NCBI GenBank assembly: GCA_947497895.1 | Contig: CANMIL010000006.1 | Span: 124,001 to 188,000 of the forward strand | Direction of reading: 5' to 3' | Source of the DNA: an uncultured Tenacibaculum sp. | Lineage (GTDB): Bacteria; Bacteroidota; Bacteroidia; Flavobacteriales; Flavobacteriaceae | DNA length: 64,000 nt | Shown here: positions 46,970 to 56,363 of the stretch, in pieces | Layout: every line of letters begins with the position of its first letter | How positions within the stretch are numbered: position 1 is the stretch's first letter | Program-made: the position numbers and the translations under genes | Notes under the pieces: generated by a model | Told to the model about the DNA's origin: nothing | The model's input: only the letters and a program-made list of their open reading frames with translations | Databases searched by the model: none

Positions 46970-49780
46970 ATGAAAAAAATCTACTTTTACAAGATGATCT
47001 TTTCTGCTATGCTTTTAATTCAAGCCATGCAATCATCTTATGCGCAAGGTCATGAAACCTTTGATAATATCGATACTAGTTCTTCTACTCGATATAAAAC
47101 AAGAACCTGGACTGCTAATGATGGGTCAATTTGGACCGCAACAAACTCTAGGACAAATGGTGCCGATATTAATGGAACCGCTGTTGGTCTAAATGACGAT
47201 ACCTCAAATACATATATCGAATCTGGTACAATCTCGAATGGTATTGGATCTGTTACACTAACTTTCAAACAATTCTTCTCAGGAAGTGATTCCGGTACCT
47301 TAACAATCTATGTAAACAATACTCAAATCGGAACAGTATCTTACAATGGAGATGAAAATTCACCCGCCACAACTTCAACCATCCATAATATTAATATCGT
47401 TGGAGATTTTGTTTTACGTATTGCTAACGAAACTGGAGGAAGCGATAATGGAGGTGATAATAGAATTGCAATTGATGATATTATTTGGACATCCTATTCA
47501 TCCTCCGCTCCCACTGTTGCTTTTGAATCCAACTCAAGTACTACAATTGAAACCGACACTTCTTTCAATATAAACATACCTGTTAGTATGACTAATTTTG
47601 ATTCAAACGTAACGGTTAACTTATCTGTTCATGAAGATAGTAGCGTGGAAAATAGTGATTACCAACTAAACACAACATCTTTAACTTTTACTAATAATGG
47701 TTCCAAAAATGTGTCACTAACTATTAATGATGACAATGATATTGAAAATGAAGTTATCATTTTGAACTTGACTATTAGTTCAGGTACTGCCGATATTTCA
47801 CGCTCTCGACATACGATAAACATTCAAGATGATGACCAAGCATTAATTATCAACGAAATTCATGCAGATCCTGATTCTTCTAATGGTGATGCCAATGGAG
47901 ATGGAATCATTAATACCGCCGATGACGAGTTCATTGAAATATTTAACACTAGCGGAACAGATTTAAATATTTCGTTTTGGACTTTAGAGGATCTTACTAA
48001 AGTTAGACATACCTTCCCAAATGGTACTGTTGTACCAAAAGAAGAGAGTATTGTTCTATTTGGTTCAGGTACACCTATTACAGTTCCTGGATTGGTTCAA
48101 ATGGCATCGAGTGGAGGTTTAGGTTTAAACAATAGTGGAGATACTATTACCATTAAAAATGCAAATGGTGATTTAGTGTTGGTTGAAAGCTATCCTTCCG
48201 CAGGAAACAATCAATCCATTGCTAGAAATGATGATATCAATGGTAATTTTGTAGACCATTCTGAAATATCAACCAATCCGGTCCTTTTCTCACCTGGACG
48301 AGATAATACAAGTAATACTTCTTTTTCTTCTGCGATAAAATGGACAGGAATTACTGATAATGACTGGAACAACGTTAATAACTGGCTAGATAATTCTATA
48401 CCCATCTCAACTTCTAATGTAATAATTCCTAAAAACCTAAACAATTACCCTACCCTATCAACTCCTGTTACAATAAATTCCATAAATATGGAATCAGGCA
48501 CTTCTTTAATTTCGAATTCAGAGGTGATCGGAACTATCCATTACAAAAGGAATTTACCAACTACGAACTGGTATTTGGTATCCTCTCCTGTTTCTGGTCA
48601 AACGATTGAAAACTTAATTAGTAATCATTCATTCACTTTTGGAACTGGAACTAATATAGGAATAGCCCCTTACTTTAACGATGGTACTTCTTGGAATTAC
48701 CAAACTATTTCATCAACTGGATCTTTGGCCATTGGGCAAGGAATATCTGTAAAATTAAATAGTAGAGGTACTATCTCATTCACGGGGAACTTAAACACCG
48801 AGGATGTAAGCTATCCGATTACTCAAAATATTAGTAATTTCAACCTTGTTGGAAATCCTTTTACTTCCTATATTAACTCAGCGACTTTTACCGCTACAAA
48901 CAGAACACTATTAACAGAAGAAACAATTTGGTTATGGAATGGAAATCAATACGAAACTTTTAACACTGTTTCTCCGTTAGAACTAGCCCCAGCTCAAGGT
49001 TTCTTTGTAGAAGCAGCGACTGATGGTAACCTTACTTTTACTAATTCAAATCAAAGCCATCAAGCAAATGATACTTTCCTAAGAAGTCAAGATATTTCTC
49101 ATCCTACATTTAAGTTATTTATCGAAAAAGAAGGAAAACAAAAATCTACTAAAGTGTTTTATGTAGATGGTAAAACAACTGGCTTTGACAATGGATACGA
49201 TTCTAAAAGGTTTTCCGAAGACTCTTCCGATCTTGCAGTATTCACACAACTGGTTTCAGATAGCGAAGGTCAAGAATTAGCTATTCAAACTTTACCAAAT
49301 AATAATTTTGAAAGCAATGTTATTCCTATTGGTTTAAAAGCTAAAGAAGGAGAAGTTATATTTTCCTTAGAATCACTGAACTTTCCGACAGGTATTGAAA
49401 TAATTCTTGAAGACAGAATTAATGAAGTTTATACCAATCTAACTAAGGAAAATTATTCAATATTCCTAGATACGACTACTAATGGAATTGGACAATTTTA
49501 TATCCATACAATACGAAACGTTCTGGATATTAAACCTATCCTCCCTCTCCAACATGTTGATATTTATCTATCAACTAATAACTCAATCACCATAACTGGA
49601 TTACACTCTGAAAAAGCTTCTTTGAACATATACTCGATTATAGGAAAGAAAGTTATGAATTTTGACTTCAGTTCAAATGGAAATTCCACAATAACAATAC
49701 CTAAAATATCCTCAGGAGTTTATTTAGTACAGATAGATTCTTCTAAAGGAAAAATTTGTAAAAAAATAGCTATCAAGTAA
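46970..49780 (+). CDS. T9SS type A surface protein with lamin-tail domain
   Basis: The 936-residue secreted protein has a signal peptide cleaved after SYA, leaving Gln26. A beta-sandwich follows (about 28-175), then a Calx-beta-like module (about 180-285, ending INIQDDDQ) and a lamin-tail domain (about 290-450: LIINEIHADPDSSNGDANGDG, DEFIEIFNTSG). A long region homologous to the upstream paralogue begins at about 458, and a type A T9SS sorting domain ends SSGVYLVQIDSSKGKICKKIAIK. It lacks the 78-residue repeats. A small peptide gene follows after 15 bases. The paralogy implies tandem duplication of a two-gene cassette. Confidence 0.92.
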   Translation: MKKIYFYKMIFSAMLLIQAMQSSYAQGHETFDNIDTSSSTRYKTRTWTANDGSIWTATNSRTNGADINGTAVGLNDDTSNTYIESGTISNGIGSVTLTFKQFFSGSDSGTLTIYVNNTQIGTVSYNGDENSPATTSTIHNINIVGDFVLRIANETGGSDNGGDNRIAIDDIIWTSYSSSAPTVAFESNSSTTIETDTSFNINIPVSMTNFDSNVTVNLSVHEDSSVENSDYQLNTTSLTFTNNGSKNVSLTINDDNDIENEVIILNLTISSGTADISRSRHTINIQDDDQALIINEIHADPDSSNGDANGDGIINTADDEFIEIFNTSGTDLNISFWTLEDLTKVRHTFPNGTVVPKEESIVLFGSGTPITVPGLVQMASSGGLGLNNSGDTITIKNANGDLVLVESYPSAGNNQSIARNDDINGNFVDHSEISTNPVLFSPGRDNTSNTSFSSAIKWTGITDNDWNNVNNWLDNSIPISTSNVIIPKNLNNYPTLSTPVTINSINMESGTSLISNSEVIGTIHYKRNLPTTNWYLVSSPVSGQTIENLISNHSFTFGTGTNIGIAPYFNDGTSWNYQTISSTGSLAIGQGISVKLNSRGTISFTGNLNTEDVSYPITQNISNFNLVGNPFTSYINSATFTATNRTLLTEETIWLWNGNQYETFNTVSPLELAPAQGFFVEAATDGNLTFTNSNQSHQANDTFLRSQDISHPTFKLFIEKEGKQKSTKVFYVDGKTTGFDNGYDSKRFSEDSSDLAVFTQLVSDSEGQELAIQTLPNNNFESNVIPIGLKAKEGEVIFSLESLNFPTGIEIILEDRINEVYTNLTKENYSIFLDTTTNGIGQFYIHTIRNVLDIKPILPLQHVDIYLSTNNSITITGLHSEKASLNIYSIIGKKVMNFDFSSNGNSTITIPKISSGVYLVQIDSSKGKICKKIAIK

Positions 49781-49795
49781 ATACAATTAAAGAAC

Positions 49796-49957
49796 ATGAA
49801 ACAAGAAAAAAACTCAAGAATTTCACGAAAAGAAGCTCTAATGAAAATTGGGAACTACGGTAAATATACAGCTTTAACAGCGTTAGGTACGTATTTATTA
49901 TTGAGTCCTAAGAAAGCACAAGCTCAAAGCCCTGAAGCACCAGGAGAAGGTTTTTAA
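49796..49957 (+). CDS. Small exported peptide precursor, copy 2
   Basis: This 53-residue paralogue of the protein at 46581-46745 has the same ISRKEAL Tat-like start, the identical hydrophobic segment, and the same AQA site before QSPEAPGEGF. Over the last 15 codons the two genes differ at six synonymous third positions and at no amino acid, and the stop codons differ too. The N-terminal eight residues have diverged. This indicates selection on the C-terminal peptide. It is 15 bases after the surface-protein stop and ahead of a terminator. Confidence 0.85.
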   Translation: MKQEKNSRISRKEALMKIGNYGKYTALTALGTYLLLSPKKAQAQSPEAPGEGF

Positions 49958-49979
49958 TGAAATTATCCTCTCCATGCTA

Positions 49980-50015
49980 CTAAGCTCTATAAGTTGTAGA
50001 GCTTAGCTTTTTTTT
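49980..50015 (+). terminator. Terminator of the second surface-protein/peptide unit
   Basis: A 10-bp stem, CTAAGCTCTA with TAGAGCTTAG, closes a 7-base loop; an eight-T tract follows after one C. Confidence 0.85.
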
Positions 50016-50177
50016 AAATATTTCTTTATCTTCATTTTAAACAAATTTTTAACCTAAAAAGTTATCAAACTACTTATCTATGAAAGCCTTTCATTAAACT
50101 TTAGTTCAAACAACTTTCACCTATATTCTTCCTTTCTTTATTGATAATAATAGTAACTTCTAAAAAGTTCATATCCC

Positions 50178-50224
50178 ATTGACTATGGCATATAGTTTGA
50201 GATAATGAAATCACCATAGTCAAT
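50178..50224. repeat. 11-bp perfect inverted repeat before small gene
   Basis: ATTGACTATGG (50178-50188) and CCATAGTCAAT (50214-50224) flank 25 bases and end 14 bases before the ATG at 50239. As RNA it would form a hairpin near the translation start; as DNA it could bind a regulator. The remaining 160 bases upstream hold only the preceding terminator. Confidence 0.5.
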
Positions 50225-50238
50225 TAAAAATATATAGT

Positions 50239-50463
50239 ATGATTACCGATTTAACCTTAAGAAGATTATCATTTGAAAACATTGGATACGACTCATTTTT
50301 AAACGCAATGCATTACAACTTTAAACACCCAACAAAAGGTAAATTTATCGCGGTAATGTCTGATAGATATTCTGAAGTGTATATAGACTCCGTGGACAAC
50401 TCCATAAACTTAGTCTTTAAAAATATTCAAGATTTAAAAGATTGGATTTTAGATAATATATAA
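50239..50463 (+). CDS. Small protein of unknown function
   Basis: This 74-residue soluble protein begins MITDLTLRRLSFENIGYDSF and is of mixed helix and strand with no Cys, no signal peptide and no recognised motif. It stands alone between a long-spaced inverted repeat and a strong terminator that starts at its stop codon. This makes it a convincing real gene with its own regulation. I cannot assign a function. Confidence 0.7.
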   Translation: MITDLTLRRLSFENIGYDSFLNAMHYNFKHPTKGKFIAVMSDRYSEVYIDSVDNSINLVFKNIQDLKDWILDNI

Positions 50464-50495
50464 AAAGAGAGGTGGATAAATCCACCTCTCTTTTT
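50462..50495 (+). terminator. Terminator of small gene
   Basis: A 15-bp perfect stem, AAAAAGAGAGGTGGA with TCCACCTCTCTTTTT, closes a 4-base loop and begins within the stop codon. Confidence 0.9.
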
Positions 50496-50516
50496 ACCTT
50501 CAATTAAAGAATACAG

Positions 50517-50551
50517 AAAGAGGAGTTTGACCTCAGTCAAAACTCCTCTTT
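50517..50551 (-). terminator. Terminator of DUF4136 gene
   Basis: A 15-16 base stem with one bulged base (AAAGAGGAGTTTGAC with GTCAAAACTCCTCTTT) closes CTCA, downstream of the minus-strand lipoprotein stop. The T tract on that strand is short. Confidence 0.65.
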
Positions 50552-50575
50552 CATCCCCTTATATAAAAAAACACA

Positions 50576-51106
50576 TTATTGTTTATGGCTCCCCGGAGGG
50601 TATTTAGCCATTATTTTATTTACGAACTCTCTTATTCGTTCTTCTCTCTGTTCTACATTTCTCATAGTAAGTGCTCCCGTTCCAACACCTTGCCAAACTA
50701 ATTCCTTACTATCAGCATCTAACAAATCAATAAACAATGTTCCTTCAGTATGTTGAGAAACAGTTACCGGATTGGGTCCATAATACCATGGATACCAAAA
50801 ACCTCCAAATCTGTTATCGTTGATATTAATTCTTTCTCTGGATTTGGTAAACAGGCTTATTAAAACATCAGGTGCTGAAGACTTGGTCATTCCTTTCGCC
50901 AATAACTCAGCCTCAACTGCTCTTAATATTCTTTTTTTATCCAAATCATTAATTGGAGCCTTATCAATTCCTGTTTTATAAAATGCAAACGTTTTATATT
51001 TTGAAAAATCCTTCTTTGTATCATAATCAGTTGATACTCTCACTGTACTACATGAAGTAACCAGTAATGCCATAATAGGTATGAATAGTAACCTTGATAG
51101 TTTCAT
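50576..51106 (-). CDS. DUF4136 lipoprotein
   Basis: This 176-residue lipoprotein has lipobox LVTSC (Cys19) and then STVRVSTDYDTKKDFSKYKTFAFY, the signature start of DUF4136. PDVLISLFTKSRERI, GTLFIDLLDADSKELVWQGVGTGAL and RIREFVNKIMAKYPPG follow in the family order. DUF4136 proteins sit in the envelope and have no known biochemical role. It is monocistronic. Confidence 0.9.
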   Translation of the reverse strand: MKLSRLLFIPIMALLVTSCSTVRVSTDYDTKKDFSKYKTFAFYKTGIDKAPINDLDKKRILRAVEAELLAKGMTKSSAPDVLISLFTKSRERININDNRFGGFWYPWYYGPNPVTVSQHTEGTLFIDLLDADSKELVWQGVGTGALTMRNVEQREERIREFVNKIMAKYPPGSHKQ

Positions 51107-51181
51107 TTTTTATATATTTAAAGGGTTTCTGATTATAAACTCGTATTCATTACACAAGTTTTCTCAGAAACTGTTCGACAC

Positions 51182-51289
51182 TCATTCATCTGATTTCGGA
51201 AGCTTTTCATAACCCGTATTAAAACATATTTGTTTTACAGCGCAACAACTTCTTTTACATAATATACAACAAAACATTAATTTCTTCAT
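51182..51289 (-). CDS. Possible 35-residue cysteine-rich protein
   Basis: An ATG-started frame of 36 codons in a 339-base gene-free stretch encodes a peptide with seven Cys in its first 22 residues: MFCCILCKRSCCAVKQIC begins at residue 5. The spacing could bind metal or iron-sulfur. I see no clear -7 box and no homologue from memory, so it may be chance. The rest of the gap holds the DUF4136 leader and the promoter of the next gene. Confidence 0.35.
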   Translation of the reverse strand: MKKLMFCCILCKRSCCAVKQICFNTGYEKLPKSDE

Positions 51290-51433
51290 GTAAACATGAA
51301 AAAACACTGTTTAAACTTGCTAAAAACACATCAATAAACATGCCAAAAAAAAGGATTCTTCAATTGTTTTGTTATTTAATTGATTAACAATAAAATTTAA
51401 TACGGAAGAATCACATTACTCATAAATTATAAG

Positions 51434-51441
51434 TATTTTTG
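51434..51441 (+). promoter_or_regulatory. -7 box of the HEQIH-protein gene, leaderless geometry
   Basis: TATTTTTG is an exact consensus ending four bases before a GTG start codon. The fixed four-base spacing seen at other genes supports GTG as the true start. Confidence 0.5.
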
Positions 51442-51445
51442 ACCT

Positions 51446-51769
51446 GTGATACTTATTTCAAAATATCTTGTACCTAACGGTTTTGTCGGTCTTGCTATCT
51501 ACCCCTTTATTTTTTTAAAGAAAGATGAACTAAAGAAAGATATTTTTCTGATTAACCATGAACAAATTCATTTAAAACAGCAACAAGAAACATTAGTTAT
51601 ATTTTTCTTTGTTTTCTATGTTTTTGAATGGTTTGTTAAATTGGTTAAATACCAAAATACTGCGTTGGCTTACAAGAATATAAGTTTTGAAAAAGAAGCT
51701 TACTTAAACGAAGGAAACCTTAACTACCTGAATAACAGAAAATTTTGGTCTTTTATTAATTATATATAA
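51446..51769 (+). CDS. Small membrane protein with HEQIH motif
   Basis: This 107-residue protein starts at GTG. It has a hydrophobic N-terminus ([17 protein letters not shown]), the motif [13 protein letters not shown] (about residues 36-48) that resembles the HExxH zinc site of metallopeptidases, a transmembrane helix ([16 protein letters not shown]), and [11 protein letters not shown]. The last is reminiscent of the third-ligand helix (E-x-E-A) seen in small zincin-like families. It may be a minimal membrane-bound metalloprotease-like protein, but activity is unproven. Confidence 0.65.
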   Translation: MILISKYLVPNGFVGLAIYPFIFLKKDELKKDIFLINHEQIHLKQQQETLVIFFFVFYVFEWFVKLVKYQNTALAYKNISFEKEAYLNEGNLNYLNNRKFWSFINYI

Positions 51770-51839
51770 TTTTCAAAAAATTCCGTTTTTTTTTAAGTTT
51801 TCCGTAAATTGCAGTCCTATTATTCAACTTAAATTACGA

Positions 51840-54800
51840 ATGGAACAAATAACTCCTTATAAACCTAAACATAAAGTAAGAATCGTAACCGCAGCATCTT
51901 TGTTTGATGGTCACGATGCAGCTATTAATATTATGAGAAGAATTATTCAATCAACTGGGGTTGAAGTAATTCATCTAGGACATGATAGAAGTGTTGAAGA
52001 AGTTGTGAATTGCGCAATTCAAGAAGACGCGAACGCAATTGCCATGACATCTTATCAAGGGGGGCATAATGAGTATTTCAAATACATGTATGATTTGTTA
52101 AAAGAAAAAGGTGCAAGTCATATCAAAATATTTGGCGGTGGTGGTGGAGTAATACTTCCAGAAGAAATTGAAGAATTAATGGAATATGGTATTACTCGAA
52201 TTTACTCTCCCGATGATGGTCGCGAATTAGGTTTACAAGGGATGATTAATGATTTGGTAGAAAAGTCAGATTTTCCTGTTGGTGATGCTTTAAATGGAGA
52301 AGTTAATACTCTTGCGGAAAAAGAAATAGGAAGTATTGCTCGAATTATTTCCTCTGCTGAGAACTTTCCTGAAGTAGCAAAACCAACTCTCGATACAATT
52401 CATGAAAAAAATAAAAGTTCAAAAACCCCTGTATTAGGAATTACAGGTACTGGCGGTGCTGGAAAATCGAGTCTTGTTGATGAATTAGTAAGGCGTTTTC
52501 TTATTGATTTTCCTAATAAAACTGTTGGATTAATTTCTGTTGATCCATCAAAACGTAAAACTGGAGGTGCTTTGTTAGGTGATCGTATTCGTATGAATGC
52601 TATTAACAATCCAAGAGTTTATATGAGATCGTTGGCTACTCGTCAATCGAACTTAGCATTATCAAAATACGTAAATGAAGCTGTTCAAGTACTAAAAGCA
52701 GCCGAATTTGATTTAATTATATTAGAAACTTCTGGTATTGGACAGTCTGATACCGAAATTATAGAACATTCTGACGCTTCTTTATATGTTATGACACCTG
52801 AATTTGGTGCTGCAACTCAGTTAGAGAAAATAGACATGCTTGATTTTGCTGACTTAGTAGCAATTAACAAGTTTGACAAGCGTGGCGCTTTAGATGCATT
52901 AAGAGATGTTAAGAAACAATACATGCGTAATAATAATCTTTGGGATACACCAATGGATGACATGCCTGTATTTGGAACAATTGCCTCTCAATTCAATGAT
53001 CCAGGGATGAATTCTCTTTACAAAGCGATCATGGACAAGGTAGTTGAAAAAACTGGAGCTGATTTACAATCTACTTTTGAGATTACCAAAGAGATGTCTG
53101 AAAAAATCTTTGTTATCCCTCCGGCTAGAACAAGATATTTATCTGAAATTGCAGAGAATAACCGAGCTTACGATAAAAAAGTTGATGACCAGGAGAAGGT
53201 AGCTCAAAAGCTTTATGGAATTTATCAAACAATACTTTCAGTTGCCGATATAAATAAATCCGAAGTTTCTTATCTAGATAAATCAGGGATTAACGAAGAG
53301 GAAATTTTAGCCTATGCTAAAAATGAAGACGACAAACAATTCTTATCATTATTAATTAAAGAATTTGATCGTGTTAAGATGAATCTTGACCCTTATAACT
53401 GGGAGATCATTTTAAACTGGGATACGAAAGTAAAAAAATATAAAGATCCAATTTACACCTTTAAGGTTCGCGATAAAGAAATTAAGATTGAAACACATAC
53501 GAAATCTTTATCTCATTCTGACATTCCGAAGGTAGCCTTACCAAAGTATAAAGCTTGGGGAGATTTACTTCGTTGGAATTTACAAGAAAATGTTCCAGGA
53601 GAATTCCCATATGCTTCTGGGTTGTATCCTTTCAAAAGAACAGGTGAAGATCCTACTAGAATGTTTGCCGGAGAAGGTGGGCCAGAACGTACCAACAGAC
53701 GTTTCCATTATGTGAGTTTAGGAATGCCTGCGAAACGTTTATCTACTGCCTTTGATTCGGTTACTTTATATGGTAATGATCCTGGGCACAGACCAGACAT
53801 TTATGGAAAAATTGGAAACGCTGGTGTTTCTATTTGTTGTTTGGACGATGCTAAAAAGTTATACTCTGGGTTTGACCTTAGTCATGCTATGACTTCTGTT
53901 TCGATGACAATTAACGGTCCAGCTCCAATGTTATTAGGGTTCTTTATGAATGCTGCTATCGATCAGAATTGTGAAAAATATATCAAGGAACATGGTCTTG
54001 AAGCTGATGTTGAAACGAAACTTAAAGAGCTGTATGATGATAAAGGAATTGATAGACCTAAATACAATGGAGAACTTCCTGAAGGAAATGATGGCTTAGG
54101 GTTATTACTTTTAGGTGTTACTGGAGATCAAGTTTTACCTACTGAAGTTTATAATGAAATTAAAATCGCAACACTTGCACAGGTTCGTGGAACGGTACAA
54201 GCTGATATTTTAAAGGAAGACCAAGCTCAAAACACTTGTATTTTCTCTACAGAATTTGCACTTCGTTTAATGGGTGATGTTCAAGAGTATTTCATTGAGA
54301 AAAATGTAAGAAACTTTTATTCAGTTTCTATCTCTGGATATCATATTGCTGAGGCTGGTGCAAATCCGATTACTCAGCTAGCATTAACTTTAGCTAACGG
54401 ATTTACCTATGTGGAATACTATTTATCAAGAGGAATGGACATTAATAAATTTGGTCCTAATTTATCTTTCTTCTTCTCGAATGGTATTGATCCTGAATAT
54501 GCGGTAATTGGTAGAGTTGCTCGTAAAATATGGGCAAAAGCATTGAAGCATAAATATGGGGCAAATCCAAGAGCTCAGATGCTAAAATACCATATTCAAA
54601 CATCAGGACGTTCGTTACATGCTCAAGAAATTGACTTTAATGATATTAGAACGACTTTACAGGCTCTATATGCTATTTACGACAACTGTAACTCGTTACA
54701 TACCAATGCTTATGATGAAGCTATTACCACTCCAACAGAAGAGTCGGTACGTCGTGCAATGGCTATTCAGCTAATTATCAATAAAGAACTTGGTTTAGCT

Positions 54801-55286
54801 AAAAATGAAAATCCAATACAAGGATCTTTTATTATTGAAGAGTTAACCGACTTAGTTGAAGAAGCTGTACTAACAGAGTTTGATAGAATTACTGAGCGCG
54901 GAGGTGTATTAGGTGCAATGGAAACAATGTATCAGCGTTCTAAAATACAAGAGGAAAGCTTGTATTATGAAACCTTGAAACACACTGGTGAATTTCCTAT
55001 TATTGGTGTAAATACTTTCTTAAGCTCTAAAGGTTCACCGACGGTGACACCACAGGAAGTTATTAGAGCAACCGAGGAAGAAAAGCAGTTCCAAATTAAA
55101 ACAAAGGAAAGTCTTAACGCAGCCAATGAACAAGAGGTTATAGATCAACTAAAATCTATTCAAGAGGCAGCAGTTCAAAACGAAAATATTTTTGAAAAAT
55201 TAATGGATGCAACGAAAGTTTGTTCATTAGGTCAAATTACTTCTGCCCTATTCGAGGTTGGAGGTCAATATAGAAGAAATATGTAA
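51840..55286 (+). CDS. icmF: Fused isobutyryl-CoA mutase with GTPase chaperone domain
   Basis: The 1148-residue protein has three parts in the IcmF order. A B12-binding domain (about 1-150; DGHDAAIN with His25 as the cobalt ligand, FGGGGGVI) comes first. A MeaB-type G3E GTPase follows (about 195-430; Walker A GTGGAGKS at 203-210, [26 protein letters not shown]). The mutase barrel (about 560-1090; [31 protein letters not shown]) is last. It interconverts isobutyryl-CoA and n-butyryl-CoA using adenosylcobalamin. The YPF at the active site favours IcmF over methylmalonyl-CoA mutase. No cobalamin riboswitch is visible in the 70-base upstream gap. Confidence 0.94.
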   Translation: MEQITPYKPKHKVRIVTAASLFDGHDAAINIMRRIIQSTGVEVIHLGHDRSVEEVVNCAIQEDANAIAMTSYQGGHNEYFKYMYDLLKEKGASHIKIFGGGGGVILPEEIEELMEYGITRIYSPDDGRELGLQGMINDLVEKSDFPVGDALNGEVNTLAEKEIGSIARIISSAENFPEVAKPTLDTIHEKNKSSKTPVLGITGTGGAGKSSLVDELVRRFLIDFPNKTVGLISVDPSKRKTGGALLGDRIRMNAINNPRVYMRSLATRQSNLALSKYVNEAVQVLKAAEFDLIILETSGIGQSDTEIIEHSDASLYVMTPEFGAATQLEKIDMLDFADLVAINKFDKRGALDALRDVKKQYMRNNNLWDTPMDDMPVFGTIASQFNDPGMNSLYKAIMDKVVEKTGADLQSTFEITKEMSEKIFVIPPARTRYLSEIAENNRAYDKKVDDQEKVAQKLYGIYQTILSVADINKSEVSYLDKSGINEEEILAYAKNEDDKQFLSLLIKEFDRVKMNLDPYNWEIILNWDTKVKKYKDPIYTFKVRDKEIKIETHTKSLSHSDIPKVALPKYKAWGDLLRWNLQENVPGEFPYASGLYPFKRTGEDPTRMFAGEGGPERTNRRFHYVSLGMPAKRLSTAFDSVTLYGNDPGHRPDIYGKIGNAGVSICCLDDAKKLYSGFDLSHAMTSVSMTINGPAPMLLGFFMNAAIDQNCEKYIKEHGLEADVETKLKELYDDKGIDRPKYNGELPEGNDGLGLLLLGVTGDQVLPTEVYNEIKIATLAQVRGTVQADILKEDQAQNTCIFSTEFALRLMGDVQEYFIEKNVRNFYSVSISGYHIAEAGANPITQLALTLANGFTYVEYYLSRGMDINKFGPNLSFFFSNGIDPEYAVIGRVARKIWAKALKHKYGANPRAQMLKYHIQTSGRSLHAQEIDFNDIRTTLQALYAIYDNCNSLHTNAYDEAITTPTEESVRRAMAIQLIINKELGLAKNENPIQGSFIIEELTDLVEEAVLTEFDRITERGGVLGAMETMYQRSKIQEESLYYETLKHTGEFPIIGVNTFLSSKGSPTVTPQEVIRATEEEKQFQIKTKESLNAANEQEVIDQLKSIQEAAVQNENIFEKLMDATKVCSLGQITSALFEVGGQYRRNM

Positions 55287-55294
55287 TCAATTAG

Positions 55295-55324
55295 AAAGGG
55301 CACCTCCATCGGTGCTCTTTTTTT
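55295..55324 (+). terminator. Terminator of icmF
   Basis: AAAGGGCACC pairs with GGTGCTCTTT (one G-T wobble) around a 6-base loop, followed by T residues. Confidence 0.82.
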
Positions 55325-55336
55325 ATCTTCTCAGCT

Positions 55337-55636
55337 ATGGAAAACACCTCTTTCAAATTTAAGAAATGGAGTTTTAGACTCCTTATCTACACTATTGCAA
55401 CACAAATAGGTTTAACTTACTTAATTGCTTTTTATAATCCTATAAGTTATGATACAAGTACCTTCTCTAGAAATCTACAAATATTATCAGCAATAAATAT
55501 AATCACACTTATCATTGGAGTTTCGTTCTTGATTATTTCTTTACTTAATAAAGAAGAAAAAAACTATCAAATATATACAGGTATGATCATCTATCCAATA
55601 TTAGTGATTCATACTTTATTATCCTTTTTTGGATAA
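55337..55636 (+). CDS. Small three-helix membrane protein
   Basis: The 99-residue protein has three hydrophobic segments (LLIYTIATQIGLTYLIAF, ILSAINIITLIIGVSFLIISLL, MIIYPILVIHTLLSFFG) separated by short polar loops. It lies just after the icmF terminator and converges on a lipoprotein gene with a 12-base gap. No family is recognised. Confidence 0.55.
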   Translation: MENTSFKFKKWSFRLLIYTIATQIGLTYLIAFYNPISYDTSTFSRNLQILSAINIITLIIGVSFLIISLLNKEEKNYQIYTGMIIYPILVIHTLLSFFG

Positions 55637-55648
55637 TCCATCACATTG

Positions 55649-56287
55649 TTAATATTGCTTGTAAAGTGTTTTGCCTGAACTAAGGTAATTTATAATATGA
55701 GTTATAGCTCTTTCTTTAGCCTTCTTAAAGGTCTTTTTAAAATCGAATAGAAAAACGGAACTTTCTCCTATAGCAGTAAACTTATGGACTCTTCTTTTTG
55801 ATTTTAAATCATAAACATTTACATCAACATTAATTACACAATACTCGACCGTCGTTGTATGATTCATTCCAAAGTTATTAGGTCCTAATGGTGCTGCAGA
55901 TTGCCTCCACTCTACCCTATTTAACACTTCAAAATCAGATAAGTAAATAAGATAATCAGTATGAGAACTCTCTTTTAATAAGTCAAACGTGTTAATTCCT
56001 CCTATCTCTACATTCGAAAACAAAACAGAACCATTTAACTTCCTTTTAAATTCGTAGATAAACTTTTCAGAAAATTCAATCTTACTAGTAAAATTCTTAT
56101 TAAAAGTATTTACAAAGTCACTTAATAATACGTCATCCGAAGCTGTAATTACTGCTTGTTTTGATTTTAATTGACTAATATCTTCACTTTTTTCAATATC
56201 ACTTATATAATGCCTTATTGGGGCACATGATACCAATGAATATACACTCAAAACAAGTACTAAAAGTTTGCTTAACTTTTTTCTCAT
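55649..56287 (-). CDS. Lipoprotein of unknown function
   Basis: This 212-residue lipoprotein has lipobox SLVSC (Cys21) followed by APIRHY. The mature part has DYLIYLSDFEVLNRVEWRQS and VINVDVNVYDLKSKRRVHKFTAIGESSVFLFDFKKTFKKAKERAITHIINYL, a pattern seen in periplasmic lipoproteins of unknown role. It has a consensus promoter (TTTTG, 21 bases, TATTTTTG) just upstream. Confidence 0.75.
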   Translation of the reverse strand: MRKKLSKLLVLVLSVYSLVSCAPIRHYISDIEKSEDISQLKSKQAVITASDDVLLSDFVNTFNKNFTSKIEFSEKFIYEFKRKLNGSVLFSNVEIGGINTFDLLKESSHTDYLIYLSDFEVLNRVEWRQSAAPLGPNNFGMNHTTTVEYCVINVDVNVYDLKSKRRVHKFTAIGESSVFLFDFKKTFKKAKERAITHIINYLSSGKTLYKQY

Positions 56288-56312
56288 AACAACAACGTCT
56301 TAATTTAGAGTG

Positions 56313-56346
56313 CAAAAATACCTTAAAAACGACAATAGAAACAAAA
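56313..56346 (-). promoter_or_regulatory. Consensus promoter of lipoprotein gene
   Basis: On the minus strand TTTTG is followed after 21 bases by TATTTTTG, which ends 25 bases before the ATG at 56287. Both boxes are exact. Confidence 0.65.
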
Positions 56347-56363
56347 CAAACTAACTACTTAAC

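Noticed and set aside
51770..51839. Cobalamin riboswitch upstream of icmF
   Set aside because: The 70-base gap is too short for the aptamer and has no B12-box-like sequence.
53513..53695. Minus-strand frame within icmF
   Set aside because: It lies inside a conserved mutase domain with no protein-like features; a shadow frame.
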